A DNA stretch of 64,000 nucleotides from Carallia brachiata. Its lineage: Eukaryota; Streptophyta; Magnoliopsida; Malpighiales; Rhizophoraceae. The notes under the pieces are model-generated. The model ran no database searches. It was not told the DNA's origin and saw only the letters and a program-made list of their open reading frames with translations. Positions 12,446 to 24,566 of this stretch are shown piece by piece. The DNA is taken from contig JADCRB010000109.1 in the NCBI GenBank assembly GCA_021464245.1, forward strand, positions 372,001 through 436,000, given 5' to 3'. How positions within the stretch are numbered: the first letter of the stretch is position 1; each line of letters begins with the position of its first letter. A program made the position numbers and the translations under genes.

Positions 12446-14399
12446 CCACAAGAAATTAAGAATAGAGATAACTTCAAATAAATATATTGCAATCATCATT
12501 TGTGGGTTATTGGATAGGTTAATTTTCTTTTCAACTTAAGCTTGGAAAATAGCTTCTTTTATGCAAACTTTTTATATCTGATTCTCCTAGCATTGCAGGA
12601 AAAGCCAATTTGTAGAAGCGTGATGAAAGAAACCAAAAAATCCAGGAGCCACAAATTTAACAAATTTTAATTTTCTAGACCAGCATAACCTAGACCAAAA
12701 ATCCAACGCCTAACAGTTTTATATTGTTTATGATAGCATCATAGTTACAGAACTAAGTCACATAAGTTTGGCATTATCAGCAAACAAAGGCCTTAATCAG
12801 TTAATATACTTCTTTACGCGATAAACTAAAATTTTTCCAGTTAGAAAACAAGCCAATTTCAACTTTAAACTTTAAAGTGTGCAAACAAACAGAAAAGTCC
12901 TTTCAGTTTACAACATAACCTGTCTTTGTCAGCTGACCACTTTATTTTGCGCATGTGGCAAATATTACGAGATTCAAAAGTACAAAACTGCATTTAAATC
13001 ATAATTAAATGGAAAATGGAAATTACAAAATGTGGCATCTTGGAGCTACATGAACCAGTGCCATAGAGCTGCACAGGAATTATTGAATTGTATTGCAGCG
13101 TGCTACAGCCATAATTAATTGCAAAATGTGCTGCATCGGTATGGCTTTTTTGTGACTTTTTTTTAATTACATCTAAAGATCAAGGTATCCGATGAATTCA
13201 CAATTCCTTCATCATGACAATGAGCACCTAAATTTAATGAGCTTAGATAATCTGTGGTCTGTGGTCTGTCCGAGCTTTACCCTTTTATGCATTACCTAAG
13301 TTGGCTGCCAAAGCCTGAAGGCCCTCAACTTAGATTGCTTTTGGCTTTTGTTAATTTAACAAGAAATGTGAAATAAGGAATAACTAAGATAAGTACCATA
13401 ATTCATAATCACCAGGATTTGGCTTCTTACGAAGCTAGATCAAGCACCTTTCATGACGCTCATACAGCTAGTAAAGAAACTAAGGCCATAATTATACGGT
13501 TAGCAGTTAGCAACTTCTATGGCCTTCTTCATTTAACACATGCACATATAAATGGACAGAGAGGAAGAGAAAGATCCTTGTCATCCCAAAAATCTTATAC
13601 AATATCATCCTAATCATGTCGATTTTAACTTCAATTTCATCCAAAATTGTATCACTTTGCTCACGCCACTTTCTTCACTAGTCACTATCAAAGCATGTTG
13701 TAGCAAACAATTAAACCACAAAAGAAGCATCAACAAGAAAGAAAAGACAAGATCTTGGCACCTGGGTTGCTGGGTCTAGTTAAAGAACACTAGGTTTTTA
13801 GTGGGCGGCGTGAACAGAGCATTAACTGAAGTGAGCAGCATCAAGCGTGGGTGAAGAAGGCTAGATGTCGAACAATCAAAGCTGGATTGGCCGTTGTCAA
13901 TTGAAAGCAGACACGATCTTTACCAAGACACCAACAATGGAATAATCGAAGTCGTTCAATTTGGAGTGGACAGCTGAAGGTAAATAAAAAGCACAAAGAT
14001 GTTGAGCATTTGTTCAACTGGTTGAGGGAGTTGTCTCTCAACTAGTAGGTAGAAGACCACTTCCTAAATGCTCAATATGGCTCCTTATAAACAAAAAAAA
14101 AAAACACAAACTAGTTTACTAATTTTAGGTTTTTGACATTGAGAAATTTCAGCCAATAAAAATTTACTCATAAAACTGAAAAAGATTAATAAATAAATAA
14201 AAAATAAAAAAAAAATAAACGGGACGGGTACGGGGACGGGGATAACTAAACCTGTTCTCATTCCTGTACCCACAAAAAAAAGAGGAACGGGAATTCCCAT
14301 CCTATTCCCCGATCAACTACCTTTGATTCTGTACCTGTTAGGATGGGTATAGACAATCTCCAACAAATACAAGTGAAATTACTATCCCTATTTGTGGTC
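12446..14399. other. Intergenic DNA, no supported gene
   Basis: No protein-like frame with recognisable features was found. Near 14219-14345 there is a GC-richer patch with 'acgggtacggggacggggat' and, further on, its approximate inverse 'attcccatcctattcccc', a pattern seen in some plant DNA transposon ends. It immediately precedes the start of repeat copy 3. Confidence 0.4.
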
Positions 14400-15252
14400 A
14401 AGTAAGATCGGAAATCTTTGATAAGCCGTTGGAAAGAAAACAAGAGGGTGCAAGTACAATAACCCACACAACAATGATGAGAACGCCAGAACAAGGAAAA
14501 TTATCCAACAGCAATAACACAAATTCAATGGACAATTTTGAGTATTAAATTTACATCTCAAAAACAATAAACACTATCAAGCAATATTGCAGATGCATAC
14601 AGAATATGCCATTCGTAGCCTCCCCCTCATTGATCCGATCCTTAGTTCTTCTAACTCATAAAAAAATTCATCTAAATGTCCATTATAGTTCTTCTAATCA
14701 CACCCAATTGCAAAAATTTATTTTTGCACTTAAAAACACTAAGTTACCATCCAAACACCGAAAAACTACTATTGAAACCAGAGCAAAAAGAAGAGAGAAA
14801 AAAAATTTTTTTTAGCATCATGGAGTTAATTATTGATCATTTAAGCAATTAGAATCAAAAGGGTGAGGGAATTGCTAAAAAATTTTATGAATTAAGGTGC
14901 ATGTGTGGGGGCCTTGAGATAGCTGTCCATCACTACTTAATTAGATGAAACTGAGGTAACTGACGTAGATGCACAAAAGAAACTGTGAAAGATATGAATC
15001 TTTAACTCTCAACGAAGAAGTTGAAGTAGTTGTGTTAATTAAAAAGTTTAAACAATCTATTTCTAAATTATATCATGATTACCGTATGGGATATTCTCAT
15101 ATTAGTCCCAAAGGACCCAAACAACAACCAAAGACATTAGTCAAGTTCTGAAATTAGGTAACATTAGCAATACTAAGTACAAATTACTAGAATTAGGAAA
15201 GCCACTGTGCAGGCCTTTTTTTGCTCAAAGAATTGCTCAGAGTCAATGACTT

Positions 15253-15290
<38 letters not shown>

Positions 15291-17479
15291 GTAATAGAAA
15301 TAATAACAATAATTATTACTTTGAATTTTAATTTTTTTTAAGCCATGTGAGCATTACATGATAAAAAATTGAAGGCCAACACAATAATCAAGAGTTTTTT
15401 TGTCTAGAGATGACAATCTATCATTAACTTAAATTTTTTAATAGAAAGTTGCTATCTTCAATCACTCCAATTAAATTAGATCCTTAAAATATTTAGGAGT
15501 TATTAGTCCATTTTTTTATTCCAAACAAATCGGCCGAATAATGTCATCCCAGAAACCCAAATGGGAGACACAAAAGATTTTCCAAGTGCTGCTTTGTCCT
15601 CATTTTGAGGAGAAGGATCAAAAGTGTGGAGGGACAAATTATATCCTAATGCACTGTGTGTTCGTTGAGTAGTCCATAGTCCCACAGAGCCTTTGCTTCC
15701 AGAACACCAAGAAAGAACTTGTTGACCCTTATCATGGTCTGGCCTTTTTATTTAAAGCCTAAATAACCCAGTTGTTTAGTACAAAGTTGTGTTGCTTGAC
15801 TACATTTCTCTCTCTATCAAAAGTTCACTTTTGCTTTACATGGAAGAGTATATTTGGGAAACTGTGTCCTTCAAGATAATTGAAGGTTGTGGACAAAGAC
15901 TAATATTTTGTTTATATATCTCAAATTTGCTTAATTTTAAAGAAATCAAAAAAATTCTTATATCAACTAGATCACTCTTTCTTACCTGTGGTTTTCATGC
16001 TAACTAGAGTAATAACCATAGTTAAAAACCTAAAACATGTTACAGTTCAGAAAGGAATACCTTGACATTGTATATTGTTTTTATTCTAATTATCTAGTTT
16101 AATTCAATAGTATGTTCTATAGATATTAACAAATTTGATTTTTTTAAAAGATTCCCATATTATGTATAGTAATAATTATAATTAAAAACTTAATTTACTC
16201 AATTATAATTAATAGATATAACAATTTACTCAATTCATGTTAATACATATTTATATTCATTTAAAACTGTGCAATGTAAATGCGTATAATTAACGAAAAT
16301 AAAAAAATAATTCTAAAAAAATTATTACTATTGCTAAATTCCTCCTTTTGTTTTCTTATAGAAAAAAGGAATTATTCCTAAATTTTTTTATTTTGTAAAA
16401 AAATAATACTCAAAATTTAAATTTTTTTTATTTTTCTTCTCTTTAAATAAAATTAAAAAAATGAAAATTTTACTGACTTTCTAACCAAAAAAAACTTCCA
16501 TGCTTGATCAGGTGGCATATTTACTGATCAACTATCAAAATTTGGTGGGCCCTTACCAACAGGCTTGCAGTACAAAACAGCTCTTATTATTACTAGTTTT
16601 CTCTTCATAATTGGTCTTATGGCACAAAGTAAACTCGTCGTTTAGTGATGTATGTCTAAGAAGTCTATCAAATCTTACAAATAAAAAAGCCACATGATTT
16701 AACACACAGGCTTTAGAACATCCCACACTAACCAAATTATTAATCGTCAGACACCATCGCTTAGACAGAGTTTTATTTAATTAAGTTGAGTTGGCATGTA
16801 TTTTGCCTCATGATTTACTCCATGAAGGCTATCCGATCCAAATCTCCTACTGTTTCCATGTCTAAATAAAGTATCAACGAAAAATAAAATATCAACAAAA
16901 TTAAACGGAACAGATGGAGGCATATAACATTATTATGATTGTTGATTAAATATTTATAGTCACATTCTATGTATAACTATAACTAAGGATATAGATCACT
17001 AATGTGTAATTAATAATTATAATAATATAATACCATTTACTACTATCTCCCTTGAGAGAAACTTTGGTATATATAATAAATAGAAAAAAAGTAGGCATCA
17101 GTAGATTTTTGTTTAAATTTTTGTCCGACTAGCATGTTGAAGTGTAACAAATTTTAATTTTTTTCTAATTATATTAATATTTGTGTAGTAATAAAATAAA
17201 ATAATAATAAATATATTTTTTATTTTATATTTTATTTATGTAACTACAAAAAAAAAAATCTATTGAAATTCAACTTGTTAGTCAGATAAAAATTCGGGTA
17301 AAAATCTGCGGACATGAGGTGCGCAATAATATATAGGAAATAAAGCACAAATATCAAAATCACCCACCAAAACTTTTAAGGAAATGTCACGTCAGTCTAT
17401 AATTCAACATTTCACGGTTCACATCGTGCGTTGGAGGCAATTATAAACCTCAACACAAATCTTCTAAAGCCAAGCTCCC
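14400..17479. repeat. Copy 3 of the thrice-repeated segment, upstream region of the 17480 gene
   Basis: It starts with the same module as 8700 ('gtaagatcggaaatct') and then carries both the 3700-type and the 4310-type modules. The match continues to about 17455 ('gttcacatcgtgcgtt' against 'gttcacatcatgcgtt' in copy 2), some 25 nt before the start codon at 17480. It contains a (TA)n microsatellite at about 15255-15288. The segment is therefore the promoter and 5' flank of the 17480 gene; copies 1 and 2 of this flank have no such gene behind them. Confidence 0.65.
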
Positions 17480-18205
17480 ATGGAAAACCACCACAAGAAA
17501 ACAAGCTCCGATGACATTTTCTCCTTTTTCAGCTCTCCAAGTCATGACCAAGAATCCGATTTTGAGTTTGGCTGTCTCACGCCGGATTCCCCCTCGATCG
17601 ATCCGTTCAAGAACTCACCGGCCGATCGCATTTTTTTAAATGGCCGCCTCTTGCCTCATTCTTTTCCACTCCAGCAACAACAAACGCCATCATCAACCGT
17701 GGCACTTGCTTATAACATTTCTCGCGCAACAAGCAGAGCCAGCAGTATTGGCAGCAAGGACTCGCTCATGTCTTCAAGAAGTAATAGCACTAATAGCAGT
17801 AGAAGCAGTGTTAGCAGTGCGAGAACAAGCTCAAGTGGGGTTAATTCAGATGGGAGGCTATTGTATCATCATAGCAGCAAAATTCCAGGAAAAACTCCTG
17901 TGGCTAGCAAAACTGTTATGGCACAATTATATGGTTCATCTCAAAGATGGCAGCACATCGTGCCCGTGCCTGTGCCCGTGCCGGCCGCCTTGAAACGTGA
18001 GGATTCAAGGCATAAGACAAGTGGGGCTCCTGCAAAAGAAGCGTTGAAGAGCAAGAAGAAGAAAAGGGAGGAAAGGAAAAAAGAGAGGTCTTCTGGGCTT
18101 TTCAGGAGAATTCTCAGGTCACTTCTGTTGGCATGCAGAGAATGCCATGCCATGGAACCGTCCACAAAGAATGATCATCAGCTTGCTGAGAATATGGAAT
18201 TGTAA
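17480..18205 (+). CDS. Ser-rich, polybasic protein, possibly membrane-associated kinase regulator-like
   Basis: A 241-aa intronless protein. Features in order: DFEFGCLTPDS (27-37); ADRIFLNGRLLPHSF (48-62); a Ser/Arg-rich stretch (81-124); a VPVPVPVP run (161-168) encoded by a GTGCCC hexanucleotide repeat; a strongly basic stretch KSKKKKREERKKER (190-203); and a short amphipathic segment GLFRRILRSLLLACREC (206-222). The DFEF plus (A/S)DxxFxNGRLLP pairing, Ser-rich centre and basic region recall plant membrane-associated kinase regulator (BKI1/MAKR) and DUF1645-type proteins. In BKI1 a basic region holds the protein at the plasma membrane. That assignment is inference; the sequence shows only motif order and composition. 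A TATA-like ttataaac about 40 nt before the ATG would imply a very short leader. It is the only plus-strand gene I support. Confidence 0.75.
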   Translation: MENHHKKTSSDDIFSFFSSPSHDQESDFEFGCLTPDSPSIDPFKNSPADRIFLNGRLLPHSFPLQQQQTPSSTVALAYNISRATSRASSIGSKDSLMSSRSNSTNSSRSSVSSARTSSSGVNSDGRLLYHHSSKIPGKTPVASKTVMAQLYGSSQRWQHIVPVPVPVPAALKREDSRHKTSGAPAKEALKSKKKKREERKKERSSGLFRRILRSLLLACRECHAMEPSTKNDHQLAENMEL

Positions 18206-18890
18206 ATAACAGACCGTACGGGCCTTTTTCTTTTCTCCTTTATAAGTTTTTTTTTTTTTTGTTTTAATTTTTTTTTTCCTTGATGGGTTGTTGAAATTTT
18301 GCCTATAGTTTGGTTGGGATTCTGAGTAATTTAATTTCTGATTGTCAATGATTTGAAAAGGCCCAAGACACCTACTTAAAAGTGTTTTTAACCTTGGACT
18401 GACTTTATTTACATTAAAAATATAAGTTATATAAAAATTTAATTTGACTAACAATATTATTAAATTTCTTTACTTACAAGTTTGAGTTTTTAGGTGAATT
18501 TAAAGTTTAAAAATTTTATTTGACATAATATGATAACTTAATTTATTTTATTAGAACGTAATAACTCAAATCTTATTTAATTTTGTTCGAAGAGTTTGAT
18601 ATGCGACATAATATAAATTTTTTATTAACTTTTTATTGTTTCAATTAGTATAGGTTTTACCTTTAAAAAAAGTCTGAATAATCAAGCGACGTTTCGCCTT
18701 GTGTGCAATCCTCTCTAGTGGAGAGGATCGGAAGCAGTCCTGCTTATTCAATTTTTTTTAACAAAAAAATAAGATTCGCCTATCTAGTTTTCACAATTTC
18801 TTAGCCATGATAATGTATGTTACGGTGTCCTCAGCCAATACATGTAGCAAAGCAACTATTAACTTCCGGCTACCAAACCAATCTAATTCT
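18206..18890. other. Intergenic; left edge of the F-box array
   Basis: The first part is the 3' flank of the Ser-rich gene with T-rich tracts. From about 18620 the sequence becomes alignable with the 3' flanks of genes B, C, D and E: 'ttgtttcaattagtatagg', then 'ctctctagtg(g)agaggat', then 'catgtagcaaagcaa'. This is where the first higher-order block begins. Confidence 0.55.
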
Positions 18891-21065
18891 TTATAATGGA
18901 GTGGCCTTCATTAGATGAACAGCCAAAGCAAACATTTCCTCAATCTGCCTTAAGCGAGTGTTGGCCTGAGCCTCAGAATGAAGAAGGCTTTGTACTCTTG
19001 ACTGCTTCTTGGCAACAACATCCTTGATAGTCGAACTTGACTTTGCCAGGTCCTTGATTTTTACTTGTGCTCTCGTATGATCGGCTTTCAATGCTTCCAA
19101 CTTGCCCTCAAGTTCTACAATTTGCCTTGCCAAAGACGCTTCCTTCTTCATCTCAGCCTTAAGCATACCAAACTCTAAGGAGAAAGAAGCCTTGAAGTTC
19201 TCCAATGACGCTCTAGTCTCCTCGGTTTCCTCCGCTATTTGACGTTGTACCAAGACATCTGCAACAATACGATCCAGATCCTTCAGTATGTTGTCCAACG
19301 CATTTGATTGCTCAACCTGCATCCCAGCATTCGACAAGTGTGTGGTCAAAAATTGAAGATATTTTCTTAGATTAGAGACGGTGGCTGCGCTAGAGAGGAT
19401 TTTTGGTCCACGTTCAAGAACAGACAAGGCAGTGCGGAAGGTTTGTGCCACTTCAGTAGCATCTCTCTCATCATGGTGAAATGAGGCCGATCCGCCCGGG
19501 ATGTCAGGTAGGCTTGGATCAATGTTCAATACTTGCTCGAAGGCACTCAATTGAGAAACCAACTTGGTTAGCTGCAAATTCAAGGACAGAGTCAAAATCT
19601 ATACAACAAACAAACAAATTCAGCAAATTGGACATGTATACCACCTCTTCATCATCGGACAGTGCTAAAGAACTGCCACTCTTTGAAACAACAGCGTCGG
19701 AAGGTAATGCCGGAGAAGTTTTAGTCTGACGGTCAGTAGAATGGTCGTCATCAGATACAGAGAATTCAGCATTTGTCTCCACAATGAGTCCAGCCCCAGA
19801 AGTCTGCACATCTTCACCCAAATCAAGGGGGCTGGCATTGGCAAAAAGCTTGGTCGTGGGAAGTTTTAATGCCGACTCATCAAAATTGAGTAAAACCAAG
19901 CTCTCAACATAAGAAAATACAAATTTCATAAATTCTTCCCACCAAAATCGTAAATTCTAAATTGTTGAGACTCTGGATCATACGACAGTAGGCCTCCAGC
20001 AAAGTCTTCCTCTGAAGTTTGGACAGAAGTTTTTAGTAATAGTTCGCCATTCTTCCTAAATGTTACCAAACCCGAAATTCGTCTGGTTGGGAGATATTCT
20101 TTGAAAACCAGCAGCTTAGTCCATGAATCCTCCGCCCCATACTCTTTCATGAACCACACACAAAAAGGAATTCTACCTACTACACTATCTCTCTCTTCAA
20201 CAATCGCAATAGATGATTCCTTGTATGCCCATACAGATAACCTAGTAGTTGTCACAGGCACAGCTACTAAAGGCTTTGGTAACATCATTTCATGAAAAAC
20301 CTCTTGTCCCACATCAAAGGCCAAAACCGAATAGCAACCTTCCTCTTCATAAGAAACATTTTTGATTCTTTGAAAACCCAAAAAATGAACAGACCCATTA
20401 ACAAAAGCAAACCGACTGCTGCCCGGATCAATTTCATGATTCGGCGCAATGGAGGTGACATTCTTCCAAGTCCCAGCGTTGAGCGAGTAAACCTCATACT
20501 CAACATTAATTTGCTTCCACGAGGTCCCACTACAGGACCGCGCAATTCTCAGCACTTTATAGTCATTGTATTCGGAATCAAACCCAAAACCAAAATAATC
20601 CAGAGTATAACAATCCTTAAACGAGTAGGGTTCGAGTTGGGGTAAAAATACTGATTTTCTAGTCAATGGGTTCCAGAAATAACATGAATCGATCCCACTC
20701 CGGATACGATGTACGACAAAAAGTACACCATTGCAAGAACCAATTACCTCGTTCAAACAAGAAATGGGATCACAAGTCGTGGGTGGCAGATGAAGGTGCA
20801 AATAGTCATTGAACTGATCATCGTCCAAGTGAAGAGTGTATCTTTCCTCCCCGTTAGGACTCTGCAGAAGCAAAAGTAAAAGTTGCTTCTTGTTGTTGTT
20901 GCTGTTGCTGTTGTTGTTGGTCTTGGTTAGGTGTGTGGAAATGAAGGCGGGGCTTCTGATGAGGAAGTACCAAGACTTGCAGACACTAGTGCATTGCAAG
21001 ATAGATTTGATGGGCAACTTGCAGAGGATTTCTGTGACTACTCGTTCGGGCAAGTAATCTGACAT
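18891..21065 (-). pseudogene. Gene A: F-box/coiled-coil gene with 1-nt frameshift
   Basis: Exon 1 (21065-19642) encodes an F-box (residues about 5-45: LPERVVTEILCKLPIKSILQ, CVCKSWYFLI) and an FBA-type domain (EVIGSCNGVLF, CYFWNPLTRK, FGFGFDSEYNDYKVL, EVYSLNAGTWKNV). The 70-nt phase-0 intron (19641-19572) runs GTATAC...TTTGCAG. Exon 2 (19571-18891, 681 nt) encodes a coiled-coil-rich tail. Against C and D, one base is missing near 19951-19958 ('tcgtaaattct' instead of 'tcgtacatttct'). Translation therefore changes frame after PESQQFR and stops at 379 aa. Downstream sequence is open in the shifted frame and exon 2 is undamaged. It could still make a truncated F-box/FBA protein lacking the linker and tail. 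Poly-Asn/Ser codons follow the F-box. Confidence 0.8.
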
Positions 21066-21670
21066 TTTTTGTTTTTCTGTTAAACTTTGAGGGCAGGGGA
21101 AATATCTCAGTATTTTAATTGCTGATCATCCAGCAAAAATGCTCGAAGAAGCCAGCTAGAGAGGAATCCCACCCTCAAAATCAGCTTTTTCTTTTGATAA
21201 AGCAAACAATTCGGTACTTCCACTTTTACCCACATGAGAAAGAACGAAAGTCTCCAACGCTAAGTTTTCTTTTCTTTATTCTCAAAAAAAAAAAAAAATT
21301 TCTTTTCTTTTTTTTTTTAAATTTAAATTTCAATGGAGAAAAATGTCCTTCGTATGTCAATACTTTTCTATTTATGCCACTAGATAAGCCTTTTTTAGTT
21401 TTTTAGTTTTTTTATTTCTTTGCCCAATCCCTCCCTTTCATCGTGCTTTTGCTTCGCGGTGTTATTGGGTTGCACCTTTTAACTGTAAATTGCTTCGACT
21501 AGATCTGGGGCAATTGTTTGTACGCTACCAAATTGTTTGGCTTCTAGATTTTGAGAGCAATGCCCCTGTTACTGGCAGTCGGACCAAAAACTCGGTTTGC
21601 ATTAAATTACTTAATTAGAAATGTGGCAACTGTTGGGAAGCTTGAGTTAAATGTTGTTATTATAAATTAT
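21066..21670. other. Upstream flank of gene A
   Basis: Non-coding. It is alignable with the upstream flanks of C (from 39378) and E (from 57540) through landmarks such as 'gctgatcatccagcaaaaa', 'tctatttatgccact' and 'aattagaaatgtggcaac'. An A-rich leader lies directly before the ATG, as in the other copies. The foldback elements found here in C and E are absent from A. Confidence 0.6.
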
Positions 21671-23053
21671 GGGGTTAAGTATTTTTTGAGCTTGTAACTT
21701 TTAAAAAATATCAAAATGGTCAGTAAAAAAAATCATTTTAGGTTAACATTATTAAAAAAAGTACGTTAATGAGTCACTAACTCGAATTCCATTAAATTTG
21801 TCAATAAATACTGACTTGACACCTACATATAGGCCATTAATTTTGATGACGTGACAATCACAATTAAACCAGTAACTTTTTTTCCCCAAATTACTCTCTC
21901 TCCTCTACCTCTTTCTTGGTGAACCTCAATTCTCCGTCCAACAATCAAATGATTTCCAAACCAAAATCATCAAGGTAAATCCTCACTCAGAGCAGAGCAA
22001 GTATACAATATGCAACATTTTTATTAGCCATATCAACCCAAATTGGAGAAATAATTAGCCCTAGTTCACATCATATTCGTGGGACAAAGCCACATTCACA
22101 CACCTAATGCTTGAAGCCTTGGCTTCAGTAATGAAGTGATCAGCGAAGGGCTATACACTAATGCTTGGCCTCTGTTGCAAAGTTAAAGCCATCAAAGAGA
22201 ATTAAGGTAAATCATCCCTCCAACACTAAGTCCAGATTGGCAACAACCCCCAATCCCACTGAGCTGGGTTTTGTTAAAAAATTACATTCAACCTTAATTC
22301 CCACAACAATACCCTATGTTTCGATCAAAACCACATTCACACGCCCAAGGCGATTGAAATCACGAACCAAAATCACAATCCAAAGCAGAAACTTTCGTTG
22401 CCGTGAATTGATGGCATTTTTGGATATCAAAACTGGCCAAAAAAAAAAAGAAAGAGAGAGGTCAAAGGTAAGTTAAGAGAAAGAACAATCTGAATTAAGA
22501 AACAAGAGGTGATCGAAGCGCAAAGCGCGTGAGAGAGAGAGAGAGACGTGGAAAGTATTCTGGAATGGACAAGGAAGAGAGAGAAAATGGAAGAAAGAGT
22601 GTGGAGGAGAGCGAGACTATGGAGAAAACAGTGTGGGGAGAGAGAGAGAGGGAGAGAGAGAGAAAGAGACAATAGATGAGAGAGAATGAGCAGGGGCAAG
22701 ATGAAGGTTAGTGAGAGAATGAGAGATTGTCCGTTGGGATTATGTTTGTTTTGGTTATCACTGCATTTTTGGATGAATTAGGGTTAGAGATTGGTGTATG
22801 GAGGGTGGCAAGGAAAGAGAGCGAGGCGGAGGAGAGAGAAATTTGGGAAAAAAAATTAGTGGCCTAAATGTGATTGTCACGTCATGCTTACATGTATGTG
22901 CTGTATCAGCATTTAACGGCAAATTTAATGGAATTCGTGTTAGTGACCCACTAGCGTATTTTTTTTTAATGATGCTAACTTAAAATGAAAATTTTTTTTT
23001 GTTACTAATTTGGTATTTTTAAAAGTTATAAGCCCAAAAAAGTACTTAACCCC
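21671..23053. mobile_element. MULE-like element with ~200-bp terminal inverted repeats
   Basis: The ends are long inverted repeats: the left starts 'ggggttaagtattttttgag' and the right end, reversed, starts 'ggggttaagtacttttttgg'. Similarity runs through 'cgaattccattaaatttg' on both arms. The element is missing at the matching place in C (about 40223) and E (about 58620). The interior (21890-22780) is moderately GC-richer, with (GA)n tracts, and encodes no recognised transposase. Flanks 'aaattatg' and 'aaattcgtg' are only an imperfect target duplication, so the exact ends are uncertain by a few bases. Confidence 0.7.
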
Positions 23054-24558
23054 AAATTCGTGTAGCTGTTTCTGGGATGAATGAAAGATAGCGTGAATAT
23101 AGTTCTTCATCTTCTGAGACTCGTGTTACAAACAAAAGTGCCACTGAAGGATCGGGGTATGGAATCAGTTGTAAATGCCATGGATGATTGCAGATATTTC
23201 TACAATGTTGATAGATATTAGAGATTACTTAATCTTATTGTAAATTTGAGATTCTACAAGACATGCATCTTGTAGTAATTGATGTACTCCATTGTTATGC
23301 CTTACGCGGGTCTTCTTTGCTTAGGAAGATTAGCTTTAGTGCTTTAATTGTTTTGCAGGTGGGGAAGAGATACTAATTGAATTGGGGTCTTGCTTTGAAG
23401 GGAAAATAAAACTTAAATCAGATAAGGGATTACACTCTAGCATCTTTATCTTTATTTTTTGTCTTTTTTTTTTTCGGGGTGACCATCTCCCAGTGTTCCT
23501 TATGCTGTGTTGATCAGCAAGTGATCTCATTACGGAGGATTATGCCATGAAATTTGTGCTTGTTATCAAATAGAATTTCTTATATGGCATCAAACTGGTG
23601 GCAGAGTCAATGAGCTTGGTGGCTATTATCTATTTGTAATTTTGATGGTTTTCTTTGCGGCTGCTACAATCCTCATCCTTCTAAAGATGTGTGGAAAGTT
23701 TTTTGGCATCCTATGGTATACCTCCAACTAGTTCTCTTTCATTGTGCATTCACAGGATGTGGAATCAAATAAGGACCTGCAGACCATCCAGTGCCAATGT
23801 TCATAGAATATTCAATTCTTTTTTTTTTTTGAAATTTTTGGTAGAATATTCACGACAATTTTGACAATTTATTTGGACAACATATATTTAGAACTCTTGT
23901 TAGTTTCAATTAAAGACAACGATTTTAACGTGTTTGTTGAATATTCCATTAGGGCCCAGGTCAGCTCCTTATTATCGTGCGAGGCCCTAATTTACATTCT
24001 CTTTAGCATTGTTATTAGCTAATAGTAACATTGTGGAACAACAGCTTTTCCAATTACTTTAATCACCGTGGAATAATAAACATTCGCAGTTCGTTCTATT
24101 GTTGTATTTAGTAAGAAAGTGTTTTTATAGAACATAACGCTTATTTTCATTTAAAAAAAAAAAAGAAAAGGTTGTTGGCTATTTAGGCTATAAAGAACTC
24201 TTAATTGTCAAATTTAGTATTACCAATTATACAAAAATTTTAAAATTAATCATGTTTTTTATAGTAATTTTATATACTAACAGTTGTTTTATAACAATTT
24301 TACCTAATATACAAAATTCAATTTAATTTTTTTTTAACAATGTTTTCATCATTTTCATCAACCAACATATAATTTTGAATAACAATACTTTTAACATTAG
24401 CATCTCTATTTATAATACTTTTACTTAGAGCGCTTTTTCTCTCAGCATTATCAAACTTGGCTTATGTCTTCCACCCAGTTCTTGGTGGTTCGATCATGTT
24501 CCAATGTTGGAAGCAGAAAAACATAATTGATTTCTATAAAATTTTTTGTCTTGCAAGA
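23054..24558. other. Duplicated A/C/E-type flank with decayed reading frames
   Basis: Shared with 40224-42712 (interrupted there by a solo LTR) and with 58620-59275. On the plus strand, short frames such as HLLRLVLQTKVPLKDRGMES (about 23107-23166) and the hydrophobic YYLFVILMVFFAAATILILL (about 23623-23682) recur in the copies. They carry frameshifts or stops in some. This may be a decayed gene fragment, possibly of a membrane protein, but I do not recognise it. Confidence 0.35.
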
Positions 24559-24566
24559 GTAATGAC

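Noticed and set aside
15255..15288. Long (TA)n as a possible functional origin or matrix site
   Set aside because: An ordinary microsatellite; similar runs occur at about 24678 and 36430 with no other signals.
22427..22699. Ser/Leu-rich open frame on the minus strand
   Set aside because: Reads through (GA)n/(CT)n repeats inside the MULE-like element at 21671-23053.
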